A DNA stretch of 15,906 nucleotides from an uncultured Eubacteriales bacterium (GCA_900546685.1 UREB01000017.1:1-15906); one strand, 5' to 3'. Positions 1 through 8,781 are shown, numbered from the stretch's first letter. A program made the numbers and translations. Notes: generated from the letters alone by a model not told the origin.

Positions 1-23
1 AGATCTGCCTGGATCTCTATCAT
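1..23 (-). CDS. 5' end of a gene cut by the left edge (possibly PHP-domain phosphoesterase)
   Basis: An ATG at 23-21 lies just after the murB stop codon, preceded by a strong Shine-Dalgarno AGGGGAG with 5 bases between them. The frame stays open to the window edge and reads M-I-E-I-Q-A-D, the next base pair being compatible with L. The spacing and ribosome binding site strongly suggest a real co-transcribed gene. From memory, PHP-domain proteins encoded near murB/hprK in Clostridia often begin with a short strand followed by A-D-L-H-T-H-T, which this start would match. With only seven codons visible, the product is a guess; the start itself is better supported. Confidence 0.5.
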
Positions 24-25
24 GC

Positions 26-943
26 TTACTCCCCTATGATGCGTACTTCCGGCTTTAAGTCTACCCCAAATTTTTCTTTAACAGCCGCCTGGATCCGGCT
101 CATGAGCACCAGCACATCCTCTGCACTGGCCTTTCCCTTATTCACCACAAACCCAGCGTGCTTTTCGCTGACCTGAGCATCGCCAACAGAATAGCCTTTC
201 ATACCTGCGTCGTCGATGAGCTTAGCGGCAAAAAAGCCTTCCGGCCTCTTGAATGTGCTACCGGCGCTGGCATATTCCAGCGGCTGACGCGTACGCCTAC
301 GGTGGGTAAAATCATCGATGCGCGCTTGTATCTCAACTGGGTCATCCTGCTGTAGTTGCAAGGTAGCGCCCAACACGATCCAATTGTTTTTCAACACCGC
401 ACTGGTCCGATACCCAAAGGCCATCTCGGCATTGGAGATCTCTGTAATCTCCCCTTCCTGCGTCAAAATACGCACAGAGTTCACAATGTCCTTCATCTCT
501 TTTTCATAGGCACCCGCATTCATGCTCACCGTACCGCCCAAGGTGCCCGGAATGCCGCTGGCAAATTCCATACCTGCCAGCCCTTCCTTGGCACAGCGTA
601 CAGCGATGGACATCATCGTTTCTCCGGCGCCCGCATATAGCGTTTTGGCCTCCCTATCTACCCGGATCTCCCGGCCCTGATGCAGCATCTTTACGATGCA
701 GCCACGGAACCCGCGATCCTTTACCAAAATATTGCTGCCGTTTCCTACGATGTAAAACGGTATCTGTTCTTCTTTCAAAAGCGCCACTGTCTGCGCGACC
801 TGCTCGTCATTTTCCGGCAGGCACAGTACGTCTGCCGGCCCCCCAATTCTGAAGGTAGTATGCAAGCGCATGGGTTCATTTTCCAAAATATTCCGCGCCG
901 GCAACACTGCCCGCAGCCTTTGCAAAACGGCTGCTTGGATCAT
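26..943 (-). CDS. murB: UDP-N-acetylenolpyruvoylglucosamine reductase (MurB)
   Basis: MurB reduces UDP-GlcNAc-enolpyruvate to UDP-MurNAc with NADPH and FAD, the second committed cytoplasmic step of peptidoglycan precursor synthesis. The 305-residue product shows the FAD-binding signature: FRIGGPAD near residue 32, GNGSN at 67-71 and the SGIPGTLGG stretch near 129. The substrate domain has GYRTS near 177, the AGSTFKRP segment with the presumed proton-donor Ser at 229, and the C-terminal PEVRIIG with the conserved Glu at 299. Length fits the family. A longer reading frame begins with TTG at 961, but that codon precedes the GAGGAG ribosome binding site; the ATG at 943 lies 10 bases after it and gives a normal N-terminus. 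It is the penultimate visible gene of the envelope cluster, 62 bases after the solute-binding-like gene. Confidence 0.97.
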   Translation of the reverse strand: MIQAAVLQRLRAVLPARNILENEPMRLHTTFRIGGPADVLCLPENDEQVAQTVALLKEEQIPFYIVGNGSNILVKDRGFRGCIVKMLHQGREIRVDREAKTLYAGAGETMMSIAVRCAKEGLAGMEFASGIPGTLGGTVSMNAGAYEKEMKDIVNSVRILTQEGEITEISNAEMAFGYRTSAVLKNNWIVLGATLQLQQDDPVEIQARIDDFTHRRRTRQPLEYASAGSTFKRPEGFFAAKLIDDAGMKGYSVGDAQVSEKHAGFVVNKGKASAEDVLVLMSRIQAAVKEKFGVDLKPEVRIIGE

Positions 944-1005
944 ATCATCACGTCTCCTCAACCAACGAAAAGTTACAAATGTATTTCATTTCATTTTACA
1001 CGGAT

Positions 1006-2118
1006 TTATGGTGTATTGCAAGCGGTGCGCAGCCATTGTGCGGCATCGTCAAACCCTGACGCCTGAAGGGTGGCAAAAAACGTTTCTATCGACTCGGCTT
1101 TGTCTAAAACGCACATGTTTTTTTCCTCTCTATGCTGCCAAAGGGCACCCGTTATGCTGCCCTGGGCCTGCATCGGCTCATCTGTCCAGATTACGGGTAA
1201 AGCGCCAATATCCTCCAATGCCTGCTGGCTGTTTTGGGATAGCAAATAAGCCACGGCCGCATTGCAAGCCTTTGTCTTGGCCTGATCCTCGGTTTTCATC
1301 ACGCCTACATACTGCGCTTCTACTGCCAGATTGGACAATGGCACTGCCTGGTAAGAGGGAACGCTTTGCGTATTGCTCAACCCTTCTATGGTATACCAAG
1401 TGGAAGCGGGGCAAGCAAAGAAGGCGATCTCCTCTTTGAGGAACTGTGCCCTTGTCCCAGAACCTCCCTGCACGATTGCCTGTCTTGTCTGTTCATTCAT
1501 CTGAGCACCCATCGCTGCCAAGCCCGCCTGCTTTGTCTCATAGGCGAAGGCGTTTGGCAGCGCCTGCTGAACCTGCTGCAGATAAGCTTGGTCCATATCC
1601 TCTATATCCAGCGGCGGAGAAAGGCCGACGGAATATAACGCCTGCTCATTGACCAAAATCGCATAGCCGCTGTAAAACACCGGCCAAGCCAATTGTTCAA
1701 CGGTTTTGTCCTGCCAAGCCGGCGCCAGCTTCGCCGTCTGTTCGCATTGCTGCAGCAATGGCACTACAACATCAGCCTGTTCGCTGCCAAAAAAAACGAG
1801 ATCCGGTCTCTGCCCTGCGGAAAGCTTGGCCTGCATGCCTTGCGTGTCTAGTATCTGCATTTCATAAAAAATGCCGAAATTGTTCTTCTCAAATTTATCG
1901 AGCCTGGCTTTTGCCCATTTGCTGCCGTCGCCCGTTCCACTTGCATGGCCGGGAATGTACCAAACCTGCAACGTCCCCTGATAGGCCAGCTTTTTGCCCC
2001 GAATCCATTGGCTGATCTGCTGATGCTGCAAGGGCTGATTCCAAAGGCCCGGCCACAACACCGCAGCCGCGACAAATAAAATGCAGCAAAAAAGGGCTGC
2101 ACGTTTCAATTTTGGCAA
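1006..2118 (-). CDS. Orphan extracellular solute-binding-like protein
   Basis: The 370-residue product has a basic N-terminus (PKLKR) and a hydrophobic segment at about 7-25, so it is exported or membrane anchored. No clear lipobox is visible: Cys 11 and 12 lie inside the hydrophobic stretch. The mature part looks like an ABC-type family 1 solute-binding protein: a strand at 49-54 (TLQVWYI), a region ending PDLVFFGSEQADVV near 105-118, and FYSGYAILVNEQAL near 148-161, which matches the 'YxGYxxxVNK' region of these proteins. Later it ends in a short helical segment with no further recognisable domain. There is no permease or ATPase gene beside it; it sits between hprK and murB, 78 bases after hprK. 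The TTG start at 2118 is supported by GGGGGAGG 9 bases upstream. Substrate unknown; the family assignment is moderate. Confidence 0.72.
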   Translation of the reverse strand: MPKLKRAALFCCILFVAAAVLWPGLWNQPLQHQQISQWIRGKKLAYQGTLQVWYIPGHASGTGDGSKWAKARLDKFEKNNFGIFYEMQILDTQGMQAKLSAGQRPDLVFFGSEQADVVVPLLQQCEQTAKLAPAWQDKTVEQLAWPVFYSGYAILVNEQALYSVGLSPPLDIEDMDQAYLQQVQQALPNAFAYETKQAGLAAMGAQMNEQTRQAIVQGGSGTRAQFLKEEIAFFACPASTWYTIEGLSNTQSVPSYQAVPLSNLAVEAQYVGVMKTEDQAKTKACNAAVAYLLSQNSQQALEDIGALPVIWTDEPMQAQGSITGALWQHREEKNMCVLDKAESIETFFATLQASGFDDAAQWLRTACNTP

Positions 2119-2127
2119 GCCCTTTCA

Positions 2128-2135
2128 CCTCCCCC
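2128..2135 (-). promoter_or_regulatory. Ribosome binding site deciding a TTG start
   Basis: GGGGGAGG lies 9 bases upstream of the TTG at 2118-2116 and sets the start of the solute-binding-like gene. A GTG just inside the same site is in another frame and leads to an unrelated short reading frame. Confidence 0.7.
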
Positions 2136-2196
2136 TTCAAAGCTGCCCGTATCCTAAGATATGGGGTAACAGGGGATGATATGCACTTTTATCAGA

Positions 2197-3114
2197 TCAT
2201 GGCGTTTCCAGCCTGCGGTTGATCTCCTCTTCAATGTTAAACCCGGCACTCTTCACCCGGTAATCCATCGCCGTTGCCTCTACAACAACGGCCAAATTCC
2301 GACCGGGGCGTACCGGCATCACATAATGCGGTACGCTCACGCCCATGATGGTATCGTAATGCCGGTCAAACCCTAAACGATCGTACATCTTACCGGTCTC
2401 CCACATTTCCATATCGATCACAATGTCGATGCTCTTTCTTTCCAGCACCGTTGCCATGCCGTACAGCTGCTTGACATCCATGATACCCAGGCCGCGAATC
2501 TCGATGAGGTTGCGCGTTGTTTCCGGCGCATAGCCCACCAGCCGTTTGCTGTTTACTTTGCGTATCACCGTCATATCATCGGCGACCAGCAAATGCCCTC
2601 TTTTAATCAGCTCTAAGGAAAGCTCGCTTTTGCCCATGCCGCTTTCGCCGCGGATCATCACGCCGACATTGTACACATCCAACAAATTGGCATGAATAGC
2701 CTCCTCCGGGGCCAGGACATTGTCCAAAAAGTCAACAACGATGTGCGAAGTCTTGCTTGTGCTTTCTTCACAGCAGAAGATCGGCACACCATTCTCCTTG
2801 GCTTTTCTCATCAGCATCTCTGGCACAGGATCGCCGTTGCAGATGACAAGGCACGGCACCTTATAGGAAAAGAACTCGTCCATGCGGCCATCCACTTCCT
2901 CCGGCCGCAGCGTGCGCAGGCACGCCATTTCCTGATTGCCCACGATCTGCACGCGGTCTGCAGAGAAATACTGGAAGTATCCTGCAAACTGAATGGCGGG
3001 CCGGTTCAAATCGGATGTATGCACGTTGAACCAGTCCCTGCCGGCATACGCCACCTGCATATGCGTATACTTGGCAAAGGTCTGTACATTTACGCCCTTG
3101 TCTTTGGCTTTCAC
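2197..3114 (-). CDS. hprK: HPr kinase/phosphorylase (HprK)
   Basis: HprK phosphorylates and dephosphorylates Ser46 of the phosphocarrier HPr, setting CcpA-dependent carbon catabolite control in low-GC Gram-positives. The 305-residue protein has an N-terminal substrate-independent domain (about 1-130) and a C-terminal kinase domain. That domain has Walker A GESGMGKS at 156-163, His 141 just before LLDVYNVGV, LVADD at 176-180, and the HprK signature EIRGLGIMDV at 205-214. The start is GTG at 3114, whose last two bases overlap the TGA of the HAD gene (GTGA), with AGGAGG 9 bases upstream, so translation is probably coupled. HPr itself (ptsH) and ccpA are not in the window. Placement near murB and uvrC is common in Clostridia. 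Confidence 0.97.
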   Translation of the reverse strand: MKAKDKGVNVQTFAKYTHMQVAYAGRDWFNVHTSDLNRPAIQFAGYFQYFSADRVQIVGNQEMACLRTLRPEEVDGRMDEFFSYKVPCLVICNGDPVPEMLMRKAKENGVPIFCCEESTSKTSHIVVDFLDNVLAPEEAIHANLLDVYNVGVMIRGESGMGKSELSLELIKRGHLLVADDMTVIRKVNSKRLVGYAPETTRNLIEIRGLGIMDVKQLYGMATVLERKSIDIVIDMEMWETGKMYDRLGFDRHYDTIMGVSVPHYVMPVRPGRNLAVVVEATAMDYRVKSAGFNIEEEINRRLETP

Positions 3115-3914
3115 GCTGTTTCGCCTCCTAGGATATACTTATCTATAATGTAAGCAACCCCATCCTCATCGTTGCTAGGACAAATCAAGTTTGCCACGGA
3201 TTTGGTCATATCATCCGCATTTTCCATTGCAACGCCCAGGCCGGCATATTCGATCATCGGCGCATCGATGGTGCCATCCCCCATGGCGATGCAGTTTTCC
3301 GGTTTCAAGCCATAATGCTTACATAAAAATTCCAACGCAATGCCCTTGTTTACCTTTGGATTGGTAATTTCCAAATACCTGGGTTTGGAAATGGCCACCT
3401 GCAAACGCCCGGCAAATTTCTCCCTTGCAATATCCTGCAATTCTCGGATACGGTCCGGCTCATCAATGCCGAGGATCTTCGGCGAAGCTAGATCCTTCCG
3501 GCTCGTCATACCCGGCATTTCCTCCCCCTCTATGCCAATGCCCTTTGCATATAGGTCGCTGTACGGCGTATGTTTTTCAAAAAAGTAATTGTCTCCCTCA
3601 TAGGTCTGCACATACAAACCCATTTCATTGGCCCACTGCATGCACTCATAAGTTGTTTCAGGATCAATGGATACTTCATACAAGCGTTTGCCGTTGTCCA
3701 CGATCTGCGCACCGCCATAGACCATGCACGGCACCGTCAGCCCAAGCTCTTCCTGAATCTTGATCATCCCGCGATAAAAGCGGCCGGTAGCGAGCATCAC
3801 ATGGCAACCCGCGTCTACTGCCTGCCGAATGGCCTGTTTGACCCGCGGCGTAATCTTGCCCTCAGAATTTACCAGGGTTCCGTCGATATCCAATGCCAAC
3901 AACTTATACTGCAT
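3111..3914 (-). CDS. Cof-type HAD-superfamily phosphatase
   Basis: This is a 267-residue cytoplasmic haloacid-dehalogenase-type hydrolase of the Cof/YidA group (type IIB cap), probably acting on sugar phosphates, flavin or similar phosphometabolites; the substrate cannot be read from sequence. Motif I is DIDGT with nucleophile Asp 9 and acid Asp 11; motif II is LATGR with Thr 43; the motif III Lys is 190 in NPKVNKG; motif IV is GDGTIDAPM at 212-220 with Asp 213 and Asp 217. The usual Asn before the second Asp of motif IV is replaced by Ile. The longer frame adds nine residues, but AGGAGG lies 10 bases before the ATG at 3914, giving the typical MQYKLLALDIDGT start. An earlier ATG after the same site is out of frame and ends within six codons. 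The gene overlaps hprK by 4 bases. Confidence 0.9.
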   Translation of the reverse strand: MQYKLLALDIDGTLVNSEGKITPRVKQAIRQAVDAGCHVMLATGRFYRGMIKIQEELGLTVPCMVYGGAQIVDNGKRLYEVSIDPETTYECMQWANEMGLYVQTYEGDNYFFEKHTPYSDLYAKGIGIEGEEMPGMTSRKDLASPKILGIDEPDRIRELQDIAREKFAGRLQVAISKPRYLEITNPKVNKGIALEFLCKHYGLKPENCIAMGDGTIDAPMIEYAGLGVAMENADDMTKSVANLICPSNDEDGVAYIIDKYILGGETA

Positions 3915-3950
3915 CGTACATTTTCCTCCTACCAAACACACAGACGCGAT

Positions 3951-5852
3951 TTAACGCTGCGCCTGCTGCGCTGCATTTTTGTTCATTATACTGTGGCCGT
4001 CCGTGGTTTGTCCATCCTTATGCGCCCACGTGTATACAGCCTCTGCACTGGCATGGTTCATGCCTTCCACCGCCAACAGATCCTCTAAGCTGGCCTGCTT
4101 GATCTGGTCGATGGTCTTATACTGCATCAAAAGCTGGCGGCGGCGCTTTGGCCCAATGCCAGGAATTTCATCCAACGCGCTTGTCAGTTCGTGCGAAGCG
4201 CGCAACGAACGGTGGTATGTTATGGCAAACCGATGCGCTTCATCGCGAATGCGCTGTAAAACGTGCAATGCCGGAGATTTTCGATCCAGCATCACGGTTT
4301 CATCCCGCTCCGGCACATACACCTCCTCCAGCTGCTTGGCCAACCCGATGGTAGGAATGTGCAAGCCTACCTCATCCATGGCCCGCAGCGCCGCGTTGAG
4401 CTGCCCCCTGCCGCCGTCAATAACCATGAGATCTGGCAAATTGCCAAAGGCCTTTTGCGAAGCTTCGTCCGGCTCCATGGAGCGCAGCAACCGGCGTTTT
4501 ACCACCTCGTTCATACTTTTAAAGTCGTCTGCGCCCTCCACTGTTTTTGTCTTAAAGCGACGATACTCCTTACGAGCCGGTTTTCCATCGATGCATACCA
4601 CCATGCTGGCCACGTTGTCCACGCCCTGGGTATGCGAGATATCAAAGCACTCCATGCGGTGCGGCATGCGGGATAGTCCCAGTTCCTCTGCCAACAGTTT
4701 GACGGCACCCTCGTGGCGCATATATTGATGCTCGCGGCGCAGCTTACGCTTCTCTAGGCCTTCCGCCGCATTTTGCTCTGCCAATTCCACCAAATGTTTT
4801 TTCTCGCCGCGCTGCGGCACCAATAGCTGTACCTTATGGCCCCGTAGCCCGGACAGATATTGCTGCACAAGTTCTTGTTCTTCCAACGTGAAGGGCAGCA
4901 AAATTTCCCTAGGGATGTGCGTTTGCCTTTCGTAATATTGCTTTACAAACGCCAACAAAATCTCAGCGTCCGTTTCCTGATCCACATCCTCCCAAAGGAA
5001 CTGGCGGCTTTGGGAAAGCTTGCCATCGCGTACGCCAAAGCACTGCACCATGGCATCACCCTCCAAGCGCTTGATGGCGAGCACATCTCGTTCGGACAAA
5101 TTGGTTTCCGCCGCTTTCTGACGCTGGATCACGCGTTCTACATTGCGGATGCGATCCCTCCAAATGGCGGCCTGCTCATATTCCATCTGCTCTGCGCATT
5201 TTTCCATCTCCGCTTTCAATTCTTTCAACAGGGTATCGTATTTTCCCTGCAAAAAGGCGCTTACCTGTTCCAGCAGCACCCCGTACTCCTCTTCGGAGAT
5301 CTTGCCTGCGCACGGCGCAGAGCACCGGCCGATTTGATAATTTAAGCAAGGGCGCTCATGCCTGGCCCTCGCCTTTGCTATATCCTTTTTACAGGTGCGC
5401 AGCGGAAAGTTTTTCGCCACGGCATCCAATACGTCGGTAAGCGCCACGGCGCTTAAAAAAGGCCCATAGTATTTGGCGCCATCGTTTTCCACCTTGCGCA
5501 CGACCTCCACCCGTGCAAACGGGTCGGAAAAGTCGATGCGCATATAAGGGTATTGCTTATCGTCCTTCATCAGGATGTTATAATGCGGCCGGTATTTTTT
5601 GATGAGATTGCATTCCAGGATCAGCGCTTCCATCTCGCTATCCACCAAAATATATTGTATATCCTCTATCTTACGCACCATAGCAATCACCTTACTGCTA
5701 TGGTTTTTATGGGAATGAAAGTATTGGCGCACCCTATTTTTCAGCGAGATGGCCTTGCCGACGTAAATGATTTCCCCGTCCTTATCTTTCATTAGATATA
5801 CGCCGGGATGATCCGGCAGTGTTTTTAAGATCGCCTCGATCCTATCATTCAT
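3951..5852 (-). CDS. uvrC: Excinuclease ABC subunit C (UvrC)
   Basis: UvrC makes both incisions flanking a lesion bound by UvrA/UvrB in nucleotide excision repair. The 633-residue protein has every expected part. The N-terminal GIY-YIG nuclease covers about 15-95 (GVYL at 17-20, IYVGK at 29-33, Arg 40, Glu 76 region). A four-Cys cluster at 154, 169, 177 and 181 corresponds to the Fe-S-binding cysteines reported for UvrC. A UVR motif that contacts UvrB lies at about 208-243. The RNase H-like 5' nuclease has FDISHTQG with Asp 404, VIDGG with Asp 479 and His 540. Tandem helix-hairpin-helix motifs follow at about 558-610 (EIPGIGPKRR). The ATG follows the PBP stop codon after one base, so expression is probably coupled to the cell-wall genes. 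The last ~20 residues are a low-complexity tail. Confidence 0.98.
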   Translation of the reverse strand: MNDRIEAILKTLPDHPGVYLMKDKDGEIIYVGKAISLKNRVRQYFHSHKNHSSKVIAMVRKIEDIQYILVDSEMEALILECNLIKKYRPHYNILMKDDKQYPYMRIDFSDPFARVEVVRKVENDGAKYYGPFLSAVALTDVLDAVAKNFPLRTCKKDIAKARARHERPCLNYQIGRCSAPCAGKISEEEYGVLLEQVSAFLQGKYDTLLKELKAEMEKCAEQMEYEQAAIWRDRIRNVERVIQRQKAAETNLSERDVLAIKRLEGDAMVQCFGVRDGKLSQSRQFLWEDVDQETDAEILLAFVKQYYERQTHIPREILLPFTLEEQELVQQYLSGLRGHKVQLLVPQRGEKKHLVELAEQNAAEGLEKRKLRREHQYMRHEGAVKLLAEELGLSRMPHRMECFDISHTQGVDNVASMVVCIDGKPARKEYRRFKTKTVEGADDFKSMNEVVKRRLLRSMEPDEASQKAFGNLPDLMVIDGGRGQLNAALRAMDEVGLHIPTIGLAKQLEEVYVPERDETVMLDRKSPALHVLQRIRDEAHRFAITYHRSLRASHELTSALDEIPGIGPKRRRQLLMQYKTIDQIKQASLEDLLAVEGMNHASAEAVYTWAHKDGQTTDGHSIMNKNAAQQAQR

Positions 5853-5853
5853 C

Positions 5854-7263
5854 CTATTTGATCAGCTCCATGGTTTTTTTCAATACAGAGGCCGCAATAG
5901 GGGCAGCCTGGCTGCCACCGCCGCCCGCGTTTTCAATCATGACAACGATGGCGTATGGATACTCCTCGTCCTGGATAAAGCCAGTAAACCATGCATGCGG
6001 CTTGGTCTCCTTATTGTCCGATACCTCTGCTGTACCGGTTTTCCCTGCCACCGTAACGCCCTTAACGGCGGCAGATTTCCCTGTTCCGTTTTTTACGACG
6101 TTGACCATCATCTCCTGTAGCTGCTCTGCCGTTTGCTGGCTCATGCAGCGGCGGTAGGTATTGCTGGTCATTTTGATATATTCAAAGTTGCGATAGTTCA
6201 TCACGCTCTTGATGAGCTTTGGCTCCATCATCACGCCATCGTTGGCAATGGCCGATGTAATCATGCAAACGTGCATGGGGCTAGCCGTATCCTTATACTG
6301 TCCTACGGAAGACCAAGCATAATCGATATCCCGGGCGTCGCTAACGTCATAGCTGGATTGATAGATCATCAGATCATCAAAGAGAAAATCCTCGTTGTAT
6401 CCCAGCTTTTCCGCCATTTTTTTCAAATTGTTCCGACCAAGGTCTTGGGCAATCTGTGCAAAAACACAGTTACAGGATTTCGTAACAGCCCCATTGAGAT
6501 CCAGTTCTCCGTGCACAGCGCCGCCAGAGCAGGTTACCCTACCGTCCTCTCCGTAATCGACTTCACCCGTGCAGGTATATGTTTTGCTGGCAAGCTCTGG
6601 TTTATATTCCAGCACAGCTGCCGCCGTTACCAGCTTGAATACAGAGCCAGGCGTATATCTGCCCATCGTCGCCCGATTTACCAGCTGGCTTCCCGCATCG
6701 TCTTCCGAAGGCTCTTTGATGGTTTTGGGATCAAACCCCGGCGTAGACACTGAAGCCAGAATCTCCCCGGTTTTATAATTCATCACCACCACGGCGCCGC
6801 TTCTATCGCCCATCTTATTGTAGATATACGAAGCCAGCTTGCTATCTACCGTACAGACGACATTATCTCCGATGCGCTTATCCATCGTGATGGATTGATA
6901 GATCCGTTCAAAGATATTGCCGGAAAAGCCCAGTAGGTACTTTGCATGAAAGGATTCGATGCCGGCCGAGGCGATGCCATAGGGATCACCCACTGTATGG
7001 CTCATTGCCTTGCGCACGGTAGCGTCCTTATTGTAGATACGGTCACCGTCATCGTCGCTTTCCGCCAGCACCACATAGTTACGATCCAAAATAGAACCAG
7101 CCTTTACATTCTCCTTTTGCTGCTTCAATACAGGGTTATAGGACGATACAAACCATCTGGTTCCGTTTGTGGTAACGCTGTATCCGATGTATGCTCCCAA
7201 AATGAGGAACAATACGATGAATCCGATGAGCACGGACCGAATATGTCCTCTTAACTCCTTCAT
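5854..7263 (-). CDS. Class B penicillin-binding protein (PbpA/FtsI-like transpeptidase)
   Basis: This 469-residue monofunctional DD-transpeptidase cross-links peptidoglycan at the outer face of the membrane. A single N-terminal membrane helix spans about 9-30 after a short basic cytosolic segment. The linker domain includes ILDRNYVVLA near 58-67. The catalytic domain carries the three active-site motifs: SVFK with Ser 207 and Lys 210, SCN at 263-265, and KTG at 408-410 followed by TAE. No PASTA domains are present, and the size resembles PbpA of actinobacteria rather than full-length FtsI. Its ATG overlaps the TGA of the upstream SEDS gene (ATGA), the expected arrangement for a cognate glycosyltransferase/transpeptidase pair. 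Whether the pair serves elongation, division or sporulation cannot be told from sequence. Confidence 0.95.
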   Translation of the reverse strand: MKELRGHIRSVLIGFIVLFLILGAYIGYSVTTNGTRWFVSSYNPVLKQQKENVKAGSILDRNYVVLAESDDDGDRIYNKDATVRKAMSHTVGDPYGIASAGIESFHAKYLLGFSGNIFERIYQSITMDKRIGDNVVCTVDSKLASYIYNKMGDRSGAVVVMNYKTGEILASVSTPGFDPKTIKEPSEDDAGSQLVNRATMGRYTPGSVFKLVTAAAVLEYKPELASKTYTCTGEVDYGEDGRVTCSGGAVHGELDLNGAVTKSCNCVFAQIAQDLGRNNLKKMAEKLGYNEDFLFDDLMIYQSSYDVSDARDIDYAWSSVGQYKDTASPMHVCMITSAIANDGVMMEPKLIKSVMNYRNFEYIKMTSNTYRRCMSQQTAEQLQEMMVNVVKNGTGKSAAVKGVTVAGKTGTAEVSDNKETKPHAWFTGFIQDEEYPYAIVVMIENAGGGGSQAAPIAASVLKKTMELIK

Positions 7264-8780
7264 CTGCTCGGCCTCCGATTTCTCCGTTTCGCTTGCTCTT
7301 TGGCGCGCTGCTTGGCTTGCTTATAATCCTCCTTTGCCTGTGCCTTGGCCTGCTTGGCTTGGCGTTTGGCCTCTCGTCTGGTCATCGGCTCCGGCTCTGT
7401 CTGTCTATTGCGCCTGCTGGTATAGGAGCGCTCCTCATAATAGGGCTCTTCTTCATAGCCATAATCGTTTTCATAGCCGTCGTAGTCGTACTCATCTTCA
7501 TCGTAATAGTCATCTTCCCAGGCTTCCTGTTGCTCGTTCCATTCTGCAAACTCTACCTCGTCCGCATCTCCGTTTTTCACCGCAAGCCCCTCAAGTATGC
7601 CCAGTATGAAAAAGCAAGACAAAATACTGCTACCGCCATAGGACACAAACGGCATTGTAATGCCCGTCAGCGGAATGAATTTTGTGACCCCGCCTATGAT
7701 GATAAAGCTTTGCAATGCCAGCATAGATACGCAGCCAATGGCCACCAGGGCATCGAAACTGTTGCGACAGTCCATCGCAATGATGGCCCCCCTGATGATG
7801 AAAATCAAATAGAATACCAATAGCGCCAGCCCAAATAAGATACCAAATTCAGAGCAAATCACCGCAAAGATATAGTCCGTATGCGCCGCAGGGATAGACT
7901 TTGGCGCTCCCTGCATCAGCCCCAGGCCAAACAGGCCGCCGCTTGCAATGGCAATAAGCCCCTGCACAACCTGATAGCCTTGCTTTTCATACATTGCCCA
8001 AGGATTTTCCCACAGCGCTACGCGCACGCGCACATGAGAAAACATCTTATATGCCACAAAAGCGCCTCCTGCCCCCACAGCAGCCGAGCCTGCTACCAGC
8101 AGTTTGCTGCCCGTGGCAATATACAGCATGATGATGGCGGTACCAGCATATAGCAGCGCTGCGCCCAAGTCCTTTTGCAGCAGCAAAAGCAGCAGGCAAG
8201 CGCCTACATAGCAGGCCGCCAAAATCATGGTCTTCATGTTTCTTTCACGACCCAACAAGGCAGCCAGCACAAAAATCAGCATGATTTTCACAAACTCCGA
8301 GGGCTGGAAAGAAAAGGGCCCCAGGTTGATCCAGTTGCTGGCGCCAAACTTTTCAGAGCCAAGCACGACCGCCGAAGCCAAAAACAGCACGCTCAATACG
8401 ATAAGGGCCTTCCACAGCGTCGGCCAGATCTTGGAACGGCGAATGGCCAGCGTCGTCACGATCATACAGACCATGCCAATGCCGATCCAAACCAGCTGCT
8501 TCATCGCTACGCTGGGAGATATGCGGAATTGAATGATCAGCCCCACCGACACCAAAAAATTGGCGATAACCAATACTGTTCGATCACAGTTTGGGAAAAA
8601 TACCGACAGAATAAAATACTGAAAAATCAGCAGCAGCACCGTGGCCGCCATGGCAACCAGGGAGAGCGGGTCAAATGTCTCGCTATTCATGATCAAGATG
8701 GCAAAGGCGCTGATATCGAACAAGATCATCATAAAGACCACGCTGGTTAAGCTAGGTCTCCTTCTGCGATTTCTAGACAT
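7260..8780 (-). CDS. SEDS peptidoglycan polymerase (FtsW/RodA/SpoVE family) with long charged tail
   Basis: SEDS proteins polymerise lipid II into glycan strands together with a class B PBP. The 506-residue product has a basic N-terminus (RNRRRR) and about ten membrane segments between 12 and 400. Family signatures are FQPSEFVK near 158-165, HTDYIF with the presumed catalytic Asp 302, and the loop MPFVSYGGSS at 376-385. After residue ~402 comes a cytoplasmic tail of about 100 residues that family members usually lack. Its first half (about 407-450) is rich in Asp, Glu and Tyr; its second half (about 468-506) is Lys/Arg/Gln/Ala-rich and probably helical. The ATG follows the FHA gene's stop by one base, with GGAGG 6 bases upstream, and the 3' end overlaps the PBP gene by 4 bases. 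Confidence 0.95.
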   Translation of the reverse strand: MSRNRRRRPSLTSVVFMMILFDISAFAILIMNSETFDPLSLVAMAATVLLLIFQYFILSVFFPNCDRTVLVIANFLVSVGLIIQFRISPSVAMKQLVWIGIGMVCMIVTTLAIRRSKIWPTLWKALIVLSVLFLASAVVLGSEKFGASNWINLGPFSFQPSEFVKIMLIFVLAALLGRERNMKTMILAACYVGACLLLLLLQKDLGAALLYAGTAIIMLYIATGSKLLVAGSAAVGAGGAFVAYKMFSHVRVRVALWENPWAMYEKQGYQVVQGLIAIASGGLFGLGLMQGAPKSIPAAHTDYIFAVICSEFGILFGLALLVFYLIFIIRGAIIAMDCRNSFDALVAIGCVSMLALQSFIIIGGVTKFIPLTGITMPFVSYGGSSILSCFFILGILEGLAVKNGDADEVEFAEWNEQQEAWEDDYYDEDEYDYDGYENDYGYEEEPYYEERSYTSRRNRQTEPEPMTRREAKRQAKQAKAQAKEDYKQAKQRAKEQAKRRNRRPSR

Positions 8781-8781
8781 C

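Noticed and set aside
870..1439. 189-codon plus-strand open frame
   Set aside because: Crosses the murB/binding-protein junction on the other strand; no domain, no convincing ribosome binding site, and the minus-strand genes are well supported.
2119..2196. Terminator or promoter between hprK and the binding-like gene
   Set aside because: Only a weak 5-base dyad (TGATA…TATCA) is present, without a T-run; no convincing -35/-10 pair.
3979..4728. 249-codon plus-strand open frame
   Set aside because: Antisense to uvrC, whose nuclease and HhH motifs cover this region; the Ser-rich translation is a shadow.
8175..8750. 191-codon plus-strand open frame
   Set aside because: Lies wholly antisense to the SEDS polymerase gene; the translation is Gln/His-rich, a typical shadow of membrane-protein codons, with no family resemblance.
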